From: a virus
DNA length: 62,964 bases
Virus record (IMG/VR): IMGVR_UViG_3300027782_000084
Span: 1-62,964 of that record
Strand: one strand, 5' to 3'
Positions within the stretch are counted from its first letter, which is position 1; every line of letters begins with the position of its first letter. The notes under the pieces are model-generated. The model was not told where the DNA came from and ran no database searches. It worked only from the letters and a program-made list of their open reading frames with translations. Position numbers and translations under genes: made by a program. Shown in pieces: positions 33,482-43,528 of the stretch.

Positions 33482-35017
33482 TTATGCTGTTGGATCAGTT
33501 ACTACTAGTTGGTCACTACTGTTGAAATATCTTAATCTCATAGAGTTTGCTGAATTTTTAAATAGTGTTGTGTTGTAAGAGTTGTATACATGTGTTGAAG
33601 ATGAAAAATCAATACTATAAAAATTACTTTCAGATGTGTTAGCGTTAAAACTGTTGCGAATAGTGTTAAACGCGAAACCGATGCCAATAGTGTTAGCGTT
33701 AAAACCGTTGCCAATAGTGTTAGCGTTAAAACTGTTGCCAATAGTGTTAGAGTGGAAATTGTTGCCAATAGTGTTAGAGTAGAAAAGGTTGCCAATAGTG
33801 TTAGAGTAGAAATTGTTGCCAATAGTGTTAGAGTTAAAACTGTTGCTAATAAAGTCGGAACCGTTACTAATAGTGTTAGACTTGAAATCGTTGCTAATAG
33901 TGTTAGAGTAGAAATTGTTGCCAATAGTGTTATAGGAGAAAAAGTCGCCAATAGCGTTAGCGTTAAAACCGTTGCCAATAGTGTTAGCGTTAAAACCGTT
34001 GCCAATAGTGTTAGCGTTAAAACTGTTGCCAATAGTGTTAGAGTGGAAATTGTTGCCAATTATCACATTACTATAGCCACCTTCTATTTTTATATTTTTT
34101 ACATCATTTAATGTAAAAGTTCCTAATCCAGTAAGAGTAGAAGTAAAAGTTGGTTGTTGAATTCTTGAAGAGGTTAAAGCTGGTAAATTTATAATAAAAT
34201 CTCCAAGGTTTGCATCATCATAAAGCGCTCTAAATCCATAACTTTCATCTGTGCTAAAAAAAGTCCCACTCTCAACAAAATTTGATACTGGATGCCAAAA
34301 ATTAGTATTACTTAAAGCATTTCCGCTATTGCCTGTAACAAGTGAATAATACAACTTGCCGCGATTGCTATTATTACCAGTTTCTTTAACATAATCTAAT
34401 CTAGAGTATTGATGATTACTGGAATAGCTTGGCACAGAAATAATATTTGGCTTGCAACAATTAACCGTTATGTTTCTCCAATCATAGGGTATATCAATGT
34501 TCAGAAGATTATCTACTCTTCTATAAATCCAGCCCTTGAAATCTGATATAGCTAAATTATTATTAATTTCGCCCCAAGAATAAGAACTACGTGCATCTAT
34601 ATTGTAATAAATTGTATCTTGAGGATAAATTTCTGATTGCGCTAAGTGATATATTTGTTTATTAGAAATAGCAGTAACAATTAGAGGTTCTCCAGAAGCT
34701 GCTGTTCTGACTGTTGAATCATTGATTGATTGATTTCTCCATTTGAGAACAAAATCTGAAATTCTATATAATTGACCGCTCAATAATCCGCTAATAGCTT
34801 TTAAGCCTGTTAAGTTTGAATATGTGGTATTTAAAATTTGATTTGGTGCAGGCAAATCATCGCCAATTAATAATACGCCACTTCCATTTACAAAAGGTCT
34901 TTTATTAAAAGTTTTAATTCCACTAATAATCTCATCGCCAATTAAACCTACTGTTCTTAGGGTTTGTCTTATCCCTGATAATTGCAGATCTGATGCTGTC
35001 GTTAGTTCTAATGACAT
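33482..35017 (-). CDS. Fibre/adhesin with tandem nonapeptide (27-bp) repeat
   Basis: A 511-residue protein. The N-terminal part has fibre modules (ISGIKTFNKRPFVNGSG). A middle domain with conserved aromatics (YSWGEINNNLAISDFKGW) follows. The C-terminal 170 residues hold about 15 copies of a nine-residue unit I-G-N-x-F-x-x-N-T, which suggests a beta-solenoid, with a non-repetitive cap (LRYFNSSDQLVVTDP). The 27-bp DNA units are nearly identical to each other. Confidence 0.78.
   Translation of the reverse strand: MSLELTTASDLQLSGIRQTLRTVGLIGDEIISGIKTFNKRPFVNGSGVLLIGDDLPAPNQILNTTYSNLTGLKAISGLLSGQLYRISDFVLKWRNQSINDSTVRTAASGEPLIVTAISNKQIYHLAQSEIYPQDTIYYNIDARSSYSWGEINNNLAISDFKGWIYRRVDNLLNIDIPYDWRNITVNCCKPNIISVPSYSSNHQYSRLDYVKETGNNSNRGKLYYSLVTGNSGNALSNTNFWHPVSNFVESGTFFSTDESYGFRALYDDANLGDFIINLPALTSSRIQQPTFTSTLTGLGTFTLNDVKNIKIEGGYSNVIIGNNFHSNTIGNSFNANTIGNGFNANTIGNGFNANAIGDFFSYNTIGNNFYSNTISNDFKSNTISNGSDFISNSFNSNTIGNNFYSNTIGNLFYSNTIGNNFHSNTIGNSFNANTIGNGFNANTIGIGFAFNTIRNSFNANTSESNFYSIDFSSSTHVYNSYNTTLFKNSANSMRLRYFNSSDQLVVTDPTA
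33650..34065 (-). repeat. Tandem 27-bp coding repeats
   Basis: About 15 tandem units of 27 bp encode the I-G-N-x-F-x-x-N-T nonapeptide. On the plus strand they read GCCAATAGTGTTAGMGT followed by a variable AAAAC/GGAAA part. Low divergence between units implies ongoing expansion and contraction. Confidence 0.88.
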
Positions 35018-35028
35018 ATTATAAAATA

Positions 35029-35036
35029 ATTACACC
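35029..35036 (-). promoter_or_regulatory. Late promoter motif (GGTGTAAT) before nonapeptide fibre
   Basis: GGTGTAAT 11 bases before the ATG at 35017. Confidence 0.66.
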
Positions 35037-35093
35037 TATTATTTAGGTAATTTAATTTGTTTTATTTTTTATCTAACCCAATTAATCTATTAA

Positions 35094-37784
35094 TTAAATT
35101 CCTGTGGTTCCCATAAGAAATGCTACTAATCCTTTTGCACGAAGCTTTAGTGTTTTATAAAAAGCTACATCATTTATAGATGGGTCTCTCATATGGGGCA
35201 TTGTTGTAAGTACTGAGGAGTAATTACCAACAACTGGCTGCTGGTTTGAATAACGGACATGTGTAAAAGTGGTTGGATTAATTACTGTAATAGCTGACGT
35301 AACACTCTTTACATTAGCACTATTATTCAAATCATTAACGCTTATTGCCTGGGTTCCAACAGCACCATAAACATGAATAAAATCATTTGTAGTAAATCCA
35401 TGATTGACACTTGTTGTTATTGTTTGTTGAATGCCTTGCCGAGGAGCATTTGCATTACCATTTGTAAGTCTACCCTGATTGAATGGTTGATCTAAAACAT
35501 TAACTGTTCCGCTATTAGTTGTTGCTCCAGCTGATCCATTTACAGGAATTGTAAACGTGGTTGAACTTGTTCCTGTAGCAACCCAAGATCCATTTAATGC
35601 TGCATTTGAACAACCTTCTATTACAACAGTAAATACTTCAGATCCAGATCCACCATGGGCCTGCGAACATACAATGACAGCTGGATTCGCAGCTGATGTA
35701 GACGCAATAGATACACTTTGTGGTGTGTGCAGATAGTCTACACTTGCTGCAGTTACCCCCGTGTATTGAGATGGCGAGTTTACCCAACGCTTTTTTGTTG
35801 TGTCATACCATAGATCGAATCCATTTTCCGTGCATGAATATTTTGGAAAACCATTTGTTGTGCCGTTTCTATTATAAATTCCTGCAGAAAAAATTGGTAA
35901 AAGTGCTCCATTGTCACTATTTCTCAATTGAGTAGTGCTAAGAAATATATGAGAATCGTGTGCTGCGCCTACTATAGTTGCTGCAGATATTGGAGCGCTT
36001 CCTGAGAATTGAGGGCTTGAATTTGTGAGTCTCATAATTCCTTCGCCCACAACACCATTTAAATCTGTTGGTACAGGCGCTGTGAGAGTGGTTAATCCAG
36101 TTGAAGTCGCAGTCCACACACCATTATATCTAAGAGCAACGCCAGTGCATCCAGAAATTGCAACTTGTGTGCCAGTTGTTATTCCGTGGTTTGTTGCGGT
36201 TGTAATTGTAGCAACCCCAGCTGATGTAGTAATAGAGTTGATAGTAAGTAAGCTGGTTGGTCCAATGGTTATAACTCGATTAGCGCCATAGGTAGTTGTT
36301 CCATTTGTTCCATCTAAAGCATCTAATCTTGATAAGATATTAGACAAGGATAACTCAGAGCAAGTCCAAGTTACAGTACCATCTACAACAGTATTTCCAA
36401 TTGTCGTGGGCCAAGTAGGTTGTGAAACGCCAGAAGTTCCTGCGGTTGTGCAAATATATTTTCTTCCATTTTTAGTTATAGGTGTAACAGCGACTTCTTG
36501 TCTTTGGATTGTTGCTGTGCCTGCGGCAATCTGCGTAGTTGCAATAATTGTATATGTGAATTGATTAGCAGTAATTCGAGTAACTGGGACAGCTGATACA
36601 TTAAAATTGTGAACTGATACTGACGTTCCTGTAATACCAGAAACTGTGATTATATCACCAGTTTGAAGTCCATGGTCTTGAATATCTACAGTGCATGTTG
36701 TTCCTGTTGTAGTTGAAGAAAAAGCTGATGCAGGTGCTGTGAATAACCTATATGATGGATAATATGTGCTTGCTGACCATGCATTGTGTCTATCAAGACC
36801 TACATCTCCACTATTAAAATTTCCATTTATATGTTTCAAAGTAGAACCTATTAAAAGAGTAGTGAAAGAGTTCATTGAAGCGGTCGAACTATAAATCGTA
36901 AAGACCCCCCCAACATTAGCTAGAGCAGGAAGTCTAATAGTGGTAATACTGTTTGCGTTACTAGAATTAAATTGAATTGCCCCTGCAACATTAGCTAGAG
37001 CAGGCAAGTTAACAACTGTAAGAGCTTGCGCATTGCTTGAAATTAGTACAAAATTACCAACTACAGAAGCTAAAGCAGGAAAGCTAATAGTAGTAAGAGA
37101 ATTACCAACACCTGCCACCACGGTAGCAGCCCCACCAATAGAAGCGAGAACAGGGAATTCAATTGTACTTATAAGATTTAAGCTAGCGGTGCTAGCGATA
37201 AATGTGAAAGCTCCACCAACAGAAACTAAAGCAGGAAAACTAACAGTGGTTAGAGAATTTGCGCTAAAACTAGTGCCAGTAAATCCAAAAGATCCACCAA
37301 TAGAAACTAGAGCAGGAAAACTAATACTGGTTAGAGAATTTACAGTAGTAGTAGCGCTACTATTAAAAGACGAGCCAATAGAGGCTAGATTAGGAAAGCT
37401 AAGACTGGTTAGAGAATTCATACTACCATTAAAAGGAGAGAAAGATAAACCAACAGAAGTTAGAACAGGAAAGCTAAGATTAGTTAACTTAGACAAATTT
37501 TGTATGGTGAAAGAATCTCTAACTCCTACTATATTTGTAGAAGATAAAGATGTGAGGTTATCGAAGTTTAAGTTATTATACCCCGTAATAAAAAGACTTG
37601 TGATCCATTTTCCATAGAGAAGAGCTGCGGTTTGAGAACCAGATAAACCCAATAAAGCGCCTCTTAATGGATTAGTTGTAAAAATAGGAATGCGAGGTAT
37701 TGGTAAAGTACCAGCATATGAAAGATCAAAAGAGTCTGTTGGTAAATTTGATCTTGCTTCTGTTAAATTTTTTAAACTTCCCAT
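35094..37784 (-). CDS. Leucine-rich-repeat adhesin (BspA-like repeats)
   Basis: An 896-residue protein. Residues about 70-310 are roughly ten imperfect repeats of the form SLTTISFPALxSVGGxFxxxxS, which resemble BspA/receptor-L-type leucine-rich repeats. The C-terminal two thirds contain several copies of a DHGLQTGDIITVSGxxG / NHGITTGTQVAISGC / VNHGFTTNDFIHVYGA module common in phage tail adhesins. The start is placed at 37784 (MGSLKNL) because a late motif ends seven bases upstream; an eight-codon longer frame would run through the motif. Confidence 0.78.
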   Translation of the reverse strand: MGSLKNLTEARSNLPTDSFDLSYAGTLPIPRIPIFTTNPLRGALLGLSGSQTAALLYGKWITSLFITGYNNLNFDNLTSLSSTNIVGVRDSFTIQNLSKLTNLSFPVLTSVGLSFSPFNGSMNSLTSLSFPNLASIGSSFNSSATTTVNSLTSISFPALVSIGGSFGFTGTSFSANSLTTVSFPALVSVGGAFTFIASTASLNLISTIEFPVLASIGGAATVVAGVGNSLTTISFPALASVVGNFVLISSNAQALTVVNLPALANVAGAIQFNSSNANSITTIRLPALANVGGVFTIYSSTASMNSFTTLLIGSTLKHINGNFNSGDVGLDRHNAWSASTYYPSYRLFTAPASAFSSTTTGTTCTVDIQDHGLQTGDIITVSGITGTSVSVHNFNVSAVPVTRITANQFTYTIIATTQIAAGTATIQRQEVAVTPITKNGRKYICTTAGTSGVSQPTWPTTIGNTVVDGTVTWTCSELSLSNILSRLDALDGTNGTTTYGANRVITIGPTSLLTINSITTSAGVATITTATNHGITTGTQVAISGCTGVALRYNGVWTATSTGLTTLTAPVPTDLNGVVGEGIMRLTNSSPQFSGSAPISAATIVGAAHDSHIFLSTTQLRNSDNGALLPIFSAGIYNRNGTTNGFPKYSCTENGFDLWYDTTKKRWVNSPSQYTGVTAASVDYLHTPQSVSIASTSAANPAVIVCSQAHGGSGSEVFTVVIEGCSNAALNGSWVATGTSSTTFTIPVNGSAGATTNSGTVNVLDQPFNQGRLTNGNANAPRQGIQQTITTSVNHGFTTNDFIHVYGAVGTQAISVNDLNNSANVKSVTSAITVINPTTFTHVRYSNQQPVVGNYSSVLTTMPHMRDPSINDVAFYKTLKLRAKGLVAFLMGTTGI

Positions 37785-37791
37785 ATATGCC

Positions 37792-37799
37792 TTTACACT
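37792..37799 (-). promoter_or_regulatory. Late promoter motif (AGTGTAAA) embedded in upstream gene end
   Basis: AGTGTAAA contains the stop codon (GTG TAA) of the upstream fibre gene and ends seven bases before the ATG at 37784. Confidence 0.62.
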
Positions 37800-38503
37800 A
37801 TTCTCCATCCGTAAATTCCACCAACAAAAACGCTTTTCATACTTAAACCTGCTGCATCTCCTGTAAATGGAGAATTTTCGCCTTCTATATTATTTCCGTT
37901 TCCACTCAAAATAAAATTATTTCCACTCCAAGTATAAAATGGATCAACAAATTCAAGATAATTTCCTGTTGATGGAGACGCAGGAAGATTAAATGCAAAT
38001 GAAGTACTTCTTGTGTCTGCAAGATATTTTGTTCCATTTACAATTGAAGTTTGGTTGCCTGTTATATGAATATAAACGTCTTCTCCGATCAAGCTCACTG
38101 CTGTTCCATTTACCCTAGGTCTAGCATTTAGATTAAAATTTCCTGTTTTATAAGTTAAACTAAGAACGTCCGCAACTCTACTAGCGTCATCTACTAAATA
38201 AGCCGTACCCAAATTCATTTTAAATGATTGGTTTGGAGAAGCTTGCAAAATTGTAATTGTGCTTGGTGTAGTATTCCTACCTAGAGATATAGTATGCCTA
38301 TCATTTGCAACAACCAACTCTTTATTTCCAAAATCTAAAGCTGTGAAAGGGTGCGCTGGATTTATTCCAGATATCACATTTATTGACTCTACTCCATAAT
38401 TTGTAATTCCACTAAGGATCAAAGTCCCTGCAGAACTGGAATCTTCTTGATTGAACGAAATTGAAGTGTTTGGAAGATGCGATACTATATCTAGCTTTTT
38501 CAT
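37793..38503 (-). CDS. Fibre-type virion protein
   Basis: A 236-residue Gly/Asn/Ser-rich beta protein. RPRVNGTAVSLIGEDVYI is a module also present in the fibres at 30698 and 33482 (VNGTGVLLSGE, VNGSGVLLIGDD). The C-terminal MKSVFVGGIYGWRIV resembles a terminal strand common in small phage fibre proteins. Four-base overlap with the upstream beta-helix gene. Confidence 0.65.
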   Translation of the reverse strand: MKKLDIVSHLPNTSISFNQEDSSSAGTLILSGITNYGVESINVISGINPAHPFTALDFGNKELVVANDRHTISLGRNTTPSTITILQASPNQSFKMNLGTAYLVDDASRVADVLSLTYKTGNFNLNARPRVNGTAVSLIGEDVYIHITGNQTSIVNGTKYLADTRSTSFAFNLPASPSTGNYLEFVDPFYTWSGNNFILSGNGNNIEGENSPFTGDAAGLSMKSVFVGGIYGWRIV

Positions 38504-39333
38504 TGCGTTACATCATTTTCGCAATTTATATATGACCCATTATTTATCCCCGCATCTATTCCAAAACTTTTCTGATTCGCTTTGCAATTTATAAATTTTC
38601 CAGTAACTATGATTGCGCAGGCTCCAAACGAGTAATTATTCGCTTTGCAGTTTTCAAAGTAACCATTAGCTTCTCCAGCGTATGAGCCAAAAGCGTAACT
38701 GCTTCCTATACAATTTATAAATTTACCATTTGCTCTTCCTTTAAAACCAAAAGAAAATTTTCCAGCTGAAACATTTTTATAAGTTCCATTATAGCTTACT
38801 CTATTTCTCATACTTTGGATAGATTCAGTCAAACTAATAAAATCGACATTCTCGATATAAGTCTGACCAAAATTTTGCCCAGGGCTAAGATTCAAATAAT
38901 ACGCAGCAGGTAAATTACCCAGTCTATCATCATAATAAATTCTGTCTTCTTCTGTTAAAGTTAGCGTATGCCATGGTGACGCAAACGACGTATTAGTGTT
39001 TTTTACTACTAAATTCGCAAGAGAAATATAATCAAGCAATTGATTGATTGTCCCATTGTTCGGTAGGCTAATATCAGAAGTAATAATTGATTTATTTACT
39101 TCGTTTAAACCGACAATATCAATAAAATTTTTATTTAAAATTAATGACGAGGAACCTAAGTCGAATGTTCCTGGCTCTAGATATATAATGTATCTATTAT
39201 TTTCATTTAAACCAATCGCAGAGAGTTCTGAATATTTTTTTAATAGATCTTTACCATTTTGAATTTGATCTGCCGTATTTTTAATTATAAAACTTTTATA
39301 ATTTTTTCTTTGTAATAAATTGAGATAATTCAT
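38500..39333 (-). CDS. Pectate-lyase-like right-handed beta-helix protein
   Basis: A 277-residue protein with a beta-helix start (NRYIIYLEPGTFDLGSSSL, an extracellular-polysaccharide-depolymerase-like N-terminus) and C-terminal coils repeating GKFINCxxxxxSFG-like units (GYFENCKANNYSFGACA, GKFINCKANQKSFGIDA). Such folds form tailspikes that bind or degrade surface glycans. No catalytic residues can be assigned. Confidence 0.65.
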   Translation of the reverse strand: MNYLNLLQRKNYKSFIIKNTADQIQNGKDLLKKYSELSAIGLNENNRYIIYLEPGTFDLGSSSLILNKNFIDIVGLNEVNKSIITSDISLPNNGTINQLLDYISLANLVVKNTNTSFASPWHTLTLTEEDRIYYDDRLGNLPAAYYLNLSPGQNFGQTYIENVDFISLTESIQSMRNRVSYNGTYKNVSAGKFSFGFKGRANGKFINCIGSSYAFGSYAGEANGYFENCKANNYSFGACAIIVTGKFINCKANQKSFGIDAGINNGSYINCENDVTQ

Positions 39334-39334
39334 A

Positions 39335-39721
39335 TTAAAGTCCTGGATTACTAATTATGGTCGCCCATCCTGAGTAATATGAGTTATTTACACCTAATAA
39401 CTCTATCGATTCATTTTTTTGCATAGATATTGAATCCAGTTGATCTATGTTAGCCGAACCTGATATAACCAATAATCCTTCTCCTAAATTCTTGATATTA
39501 AACCTTAATCCATTCGATACTGGAGGTAGGTATCCAGTCACTCCAGAAGGACTACTCACTAAATTTAAATAATAATTTGAAATATTAAAATTACCGATAT
39601 GGTAATTGAATTGACTAGTTGCGCTACTCGATCCCCCGCTACTCGATCCAATAAAAGATTGATTGATATATCCAGAAAGTTCAGTTAAATCTAATTGCTT
39701 TAAACGAATTAAATTTGCCAT
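39335..39721 (-). CDS. Small fibre protein with phage fibre N-terminal motif
   Basis: A 128-residue protein. N-terminal IRLKQLDLTELSGYI is a motif I recognise at the N-terminus of phage fibre/appendage proteins. It is followed by a Ser/Gly linker and a beta domain (LRFNIKNLGEGLLVISGSANIDQ). Directly after the portal gene (two-base gap). Confidence 0.65.
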   Translation of the reverse strand: MANLIRLKQLDLTELSGYINQSFIGSSSGGSSSATSQFNYHIGNFNISNYYLNLVSSPSGVTGYLPPVSNGLRFNIKNLGEGLLVISGSANIDQLDSISMQKNESIELLGVNNSYYSGWATIISNPGL

Positions 39722-39722
39722 A

Positions 39723-41663
39723 TTAATTTACCTTGCTATGATATAAAATACTTGCTAAGTAAGTGTCAATTTGATGATCGCAAGCTATGTTATTTATGGT
39801 TGAAATTAATTCTTGATTTTTATCAAAAGGTTGATTTATATAATCTTCTATTTTTACATTCCAATTTTCTGGAGACTCATTAGCAATGATTAATTTTGAA
39901 ATTTGGTTGGCTACGTCTTTTTGACTAAAACTTAACTTTTTAATATTATGTTTTTTTCTTAATAACGCGGCAACTTCTTCTTCTAATTTTTGAGCAGAAA
40001 TAAGGTTTTCTTTTATTTTATAAACGCTATATTTCTCTTCTAAAGAAGCCTTGGATTGTTTTCCTTGACCAATTGGCTCAACATTTTTTGTCGACTGAGG
40101 AACTCCTGTTGTTCCGTTTGGTCTTCCAACATCTCCGCCTATTTTAGTTCCGCCAATTAATGGTTGATAAAGACCTTGATCTCTTAATTCTTTATACTTT
40201 TTTTGAGAAATCAATGAATCTTCTGGTTGCGGAAGTCTTCCAGTATCAATTGCTTTTAATCCCTCTTCTGGAGTTAAGATCCCAAGCTCCATTAATCTAT
40301 TATATATTCTAGAATATTGGACATCGTCTTTTAAATCAATATCATCAAATTCTGCTGTTGGATAATTTTTAAAACCTAATTCTTTACTTATTCTTCTCAC
40401 TTCTGGTATTATAAATTCATTTATAAACGTTTGTCTTGCTTGCTTTAACCTTTCTATAAATACTTGGACTTTAATTGTCGTATTAGCAAATTTTTCATTT
40501 CCTATAAGGATATTATTCAATCCCACTTGAATATCTCTATCGACAACTTCATATTTTTCTGGACCAAGCAAATTACCGATATTAGGAATAACAAATTCTG
40601 CCTTTGTTGTATAATCTGCAATCAACACTCTACCGACGCTTTGGTTTTGAAATAAATTTTGCATTGCTTCTAGATTTTTTTGATTAACTCCGCCCTTTTC
40701 TGGATCTGTACCCATAGTGACAAGAAGAATAGCTTGTTGCATTGTACGAGTTATAGCCATATCCATCTTTTTCATTTCTGCTTTCCAATTAATATCATCT
40801 AATACTGGAAAACCCATAGGGACAGCGAATGGTTCATAATCTTGCTTTTTATAAAAAACCGCGCAAAGCCTTTCAGCCTCTAATGGTAGCGTTAAAATTC
40901 CAACTGTTCTTTTTTTGATAAGCTCTTGAGTCTCTGGAGGTAGGCCTTTTAAGACTTCTCTATCTTCATCTGTTTTAGGAGTCTTTAATCTTTCTAATTC
41001 GTAATCGCTCAAAACCTTGTAAAACCTTCCAGAAGAAAAATTTATAGTTCCACCAATTTGAATATCTGAAGGGTTTAATATTAAATATCTTGATGGTAAA
41101 TTAACTGAAGCTTTTGCGGATGTTAATCCAAACGCTTGAGTAATTTTGCTGATATCTGAATCTGAAACTTTTGTATCAAACCTATATAAAAATACGTTCC
41201 CACTTCTATAGTACTCACGAAAAAATTTATCTTGCAAATCATATATATTTATTTTTTTAAACAAAGCTTCAAAAAAATCTCTACTTTTTTGACTACCGCC
41301 TTTAAAGTAAAGGGTACTACAAGAAAACTCAGTCATTAAATCTATGGTATTCCTAAATATAGCAAAATTATAATACGCTTTTTGGCATAATATGACCGCA
41401 TCTCTAACATTCATATTAGAGGAATTCTTTACCCCAGTTGAATATCTAAAAGGTATTAGTCCTTCGTCAATATTCTTATATCGATCTGTTCTTACGATTC
41501 CACCAGCTGTATTTCTACGCATTTGAGTACTCGACTGGTCGGATAAATCAGAGCCTGCATATGATGAACCTCTGCTTTCGTAGCTTGAAGCTTGACTAAC
41601 CATCAGAGGCCCACTTTCCTCATTTTTGATTATTTTTGATTTATTTTTAATTTTTTTAGCCAT
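39723..41663 (-). CDS. Portal protein
   Basis: A 646-residue protein immediately downstream of the terminase large subunit, the usual portal position. Portal-like features are an N-terminal low-complexity segment, IFRNTIDLMTEFSCSTLYFKGG, a long helical stem region (IKVQVFIERLKQARQTFINEFIIPEVRR) and NRLMELGILTPEEGLKAIDTG with GRLPQPED. It forms the dodecameric DNA channel at one capsid vertex. It has its own late motif, 11 bases upstream. Confidence 0.85.
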   Translation of the reverse strand: MAKKIKNKSKIIKNEESGPLMVSQASSYESRGSSYAGSDLSDQSSTQMRRNTAGGIVRTDRYKNIDEGLIPFRYSTGVKNSSNMNVRDAVILCQKAYYNFAIFRNTIDLMTEFSCSTLYFKGGSQKSRDFFEALFKKINIYDLQDKFFREYYRSGNVFLYRFDTKVSDSDISKITQAFGLTSAKASVNLPSRYLILNPSDIQIGGTINFSSGRFYKVLSDYELERLKTPKTDEDREVLKGLPPETQELIKKRTVGILTLPLEAERLCAVFYKKQDYEPFAVPMGFPVLDDINWKAEMKKMDMAITRTMQQAILLVTMGTDPEKGGVNQKNLEAMQNLFQNQSVGRVLIADYTTKAEFVIPNIGNLLGPEKYEVVDRDIQVGLNNILIGNEKFANTTIKVQVFIERLKQARQTFINEFIIPEVRRISKELGFKNYPTAEFDDIDLKDDVQYSRIYNRLMELGILTPEEGLKAIDTGRLPQPEDSLISQKKYKELRDQGLYQPLIGGTKIGGDVGRPNGTTGVPQSTKNVEPIGQGKQSKASLEEKYSVYKIKENLISAQKLEEEVAALLRKKHNIKKLSFSQKDVANQISKLIIANESPENWNVKIEDYINQPFDKNQELISTINNIACDHQIDTYLASILYHSKVN

Positions 41664-41674
41664 TGATATTAATT

Positions 41675-41682
41675 ATTACACC
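41675..41682 (-). promoter_or_regulatory. Late promoter motif (GGTGTAAT) before portal
   Basis: GGTGTAAT directly after the terminase stop, 11 bases before the portal ATG. Confidence 0.68.
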
Positions 41683-41683
41683 T

Positions 41684-43528
41684 TTATTTAAGCATTATAG
41701 GCGAAAAAGTCGCTATTTCTATTGTTTCTGGTTGTTCCATCATGTCATTATAGCATTTTAAACCCCAATTCGCTAACATAAGTGCAGAATAATTATCTTT
41801 TCTTGCTTTGTTCGCCGAAGAGCTCCTTTTGAGATGCTGTGGAAGATCGAAAGTCTGAGTACCCCTGCTTGTAGAAGAATGCTCTACTAGAGCACATTGT
41901 TTTTTTGTTTGGTATATAAAATCGTCTTGGTTTTCTATAAAATCAAGAATAGTCCAATCTTTTTTATCTTCACTTTTCATTAAATCTATTGGTGCGCTTT
42001 TGTTTATAACCTCATTAAAAAATGATTCATGCGCGCCTGTTCTACTAGCAAACCATATTTTTTTATAATCAATGCAGGCCTGTAAATATTCATTTGCTTT
42101 TCTAATAAATGTGCCAGTAAATACTTGATTAAAGGCTATTCGTTTATCTTCTACGTTATATTTTTTTCTAGCGTTACGAATCATAAATTCATATTCTGGT
42201 CCATCAAGATCTGAGTCTATATCAAATGTTTTTATTTCTAGTTTTTGTTTTTTGAATAATTCTGATTCATTACATGCAGATAAAAATACATCTGCTCCAG
42301 CGTTATCGACAATCATTAATACTATATTAAAATTTGTCATTATATAATATAAATAGGCTACGTGATTTTTAAGATTGCCTAATCCAGAATAAGTATGAAC
42401 TAATATTCCTTGTTTTTTCTCTTCATCAAGCTCTAGAACAGCCATAGCAAAATAATCTGCATTTGGACTATCGCTCATATTAGGATCAATACCAAGAATA
42501 TATTTTTTCTTTGGATCTCCTTTCAATAAAGTATGTGGTTTTTCGCCTAATTTCAAAGTACAATCTTCCATTTTTTTACCATTGAAATAACTATCGCTAC
42601 CATCAGTAAATCTAGCACAATATTCTCTTAAAAAGCTACTATGACTTGCCCCTCCGTTTTGTGCTTCTTCAATAATAGTTTTATCTATCATTTCTTCTGG
42701 AAGAGCTTCGTAACTAAGTTGACTTACGAAGTATGTTGCTTCTGTTTTTTCATTATTTATAATTTTTTCAGACCATTCTTTATAAGTTTTATATAAATTT
42801 TCAAAAGTATAACTCGCAGAAGAAAACGCCAACATTTTACTTGTGTTTCCAAAAACCTCTCGGTCTTCTTCTTTCATTGAACCTTCTTGAATGAGCTTAT
42901 CTTCTAGCTCTCTGATCTCCATTCTTTCTTTGATGTTCTGTGGAGCCACAAGGAAAGGCATAAGTACATTTTTAATAATTTCTTCTGGCAAAAGCAAGAA
43001 CTCATCCAATACTAGAACGTTCGCTCTAAATCCTCGAATTTTTTCTCCGTTTAATGGGATCGCTACAATACTTCCTCCATTAATATGCCATTCAAATTGA
43101 TCATTTCTTTTAGCTTTTGCTCCAAAGCATTGAGCTAGTAATTCTGCACCTGGGCTATTAACTATTTTTTCTAAATTATTAAATATAAATCGCGCAGTTC
43201 TAAAGGTAGGCCCAGCAATCAAAATTTTTGTGTTAGGCTCAAATATACATTGTAGAAAACAAAATACTGCAGCTATAAAACTCTTACCACATCCTCGACC
43301 AAACACACACATATTAAAATTCCTATTGAAGAAAGCTTTAAGATGTATCTCTTGATATGGCGCGAGCTTAACTCCGCTTATCAACTCTGTAGTAAAGCCT
43401 ATATTTGCTCTTAAAAATTTAGCCAAAGATATCTTTGCTTCTTTATCGTTTAAAAAACCTTTAAGTAGCGCTAATTCAGCATTAACGTCTTTAATTTCTT
43501 TTACGTATTTTTCTGGACATTCTATCAT
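41684..43528 (-). CDS. terL: Terminase large subunit
   Basis: A 614-residue ATPase/nuclease that packages DNA. Walker A is FGRGCGKS (residues 76-83), Walker B VLVLDEF with Asp175-Glu176, and the C-terminal RNase-H-like nuclease begins GIDPNMSDSPNADYFAMAV (about residue 348) with IVDNAGADV further on. Start overlaps the stop of the ERCC4-type nuclease gene by four bases, so the two proteins are co-translated. Confidence 0.93.
   Translation of the reverse strand: MIECPEKYVKEIKDVNAELALLKGFLNDKEAKISLAKFLRANIGFTTELISGVKLAPYQEIHLKAFFNRNFNMCVFGRGCGKSFIAAVFCFLQCIFEPNTKILIAGPTFRTARFIFNNLEKIVNSPGAELLAQCFGAKAKRNDQFEWHINGGSIVAIPLNGEKIRGFRANVLVLDEFLLLPEEIIKNVLMPFLVAPQNIKERMEIRELEDKLIQEGSMKEEDREVFGNTSKMLAFSSASYTFENLYKTYKEWSEKIINNEKTEATYFVSQLSYEALPEEMIDKTIIEEAQNGGASHSSFLREYCARFTDGSDSYFNGKKMEDCTLKLGEKPHTLLKGDPKKKYILGIDPNMSDSPNADYFAMAVLELDEEKKQGILVHTYSGLGNLKNHVAYLYYIMTNFNIVLMIVDNAGADVFLSACNESELFKKQKLEIKTFDIDSDLDGPEYEFMIRNARKKYNVEDKRIAFNQVFTGTFIRKANEYLQACIDYKKIWFASRTGAHESFFNEVINKSAPIDLMKSEDKKDWTILDFIENQDDFIYQTKKQCALVEHSSTSRGTQTFDLPQHLKRSSSANKARKDNYSALMLANWGLKCYNDMMEQPETIEIATFSPIMLK

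Noticed and set aside
33650-34065. The regular 27-bp repeats look like a CRISPR array at first sight
   Set aside because: There are no unique spacers, the repeats are directly tandem and in frame, and they encode a regular nonapeptide inside a fibre gene.
33752-34111. Long plus-strand ORF made of VANSVRVE repeats, and a second minus-strand frame made of LLATVLTLT repeats
   Set aside because: They are frame shadows of the 27-bp repeats. The 511-residue minus-strand gene explains the sequence and has a promoter and a normal composition.
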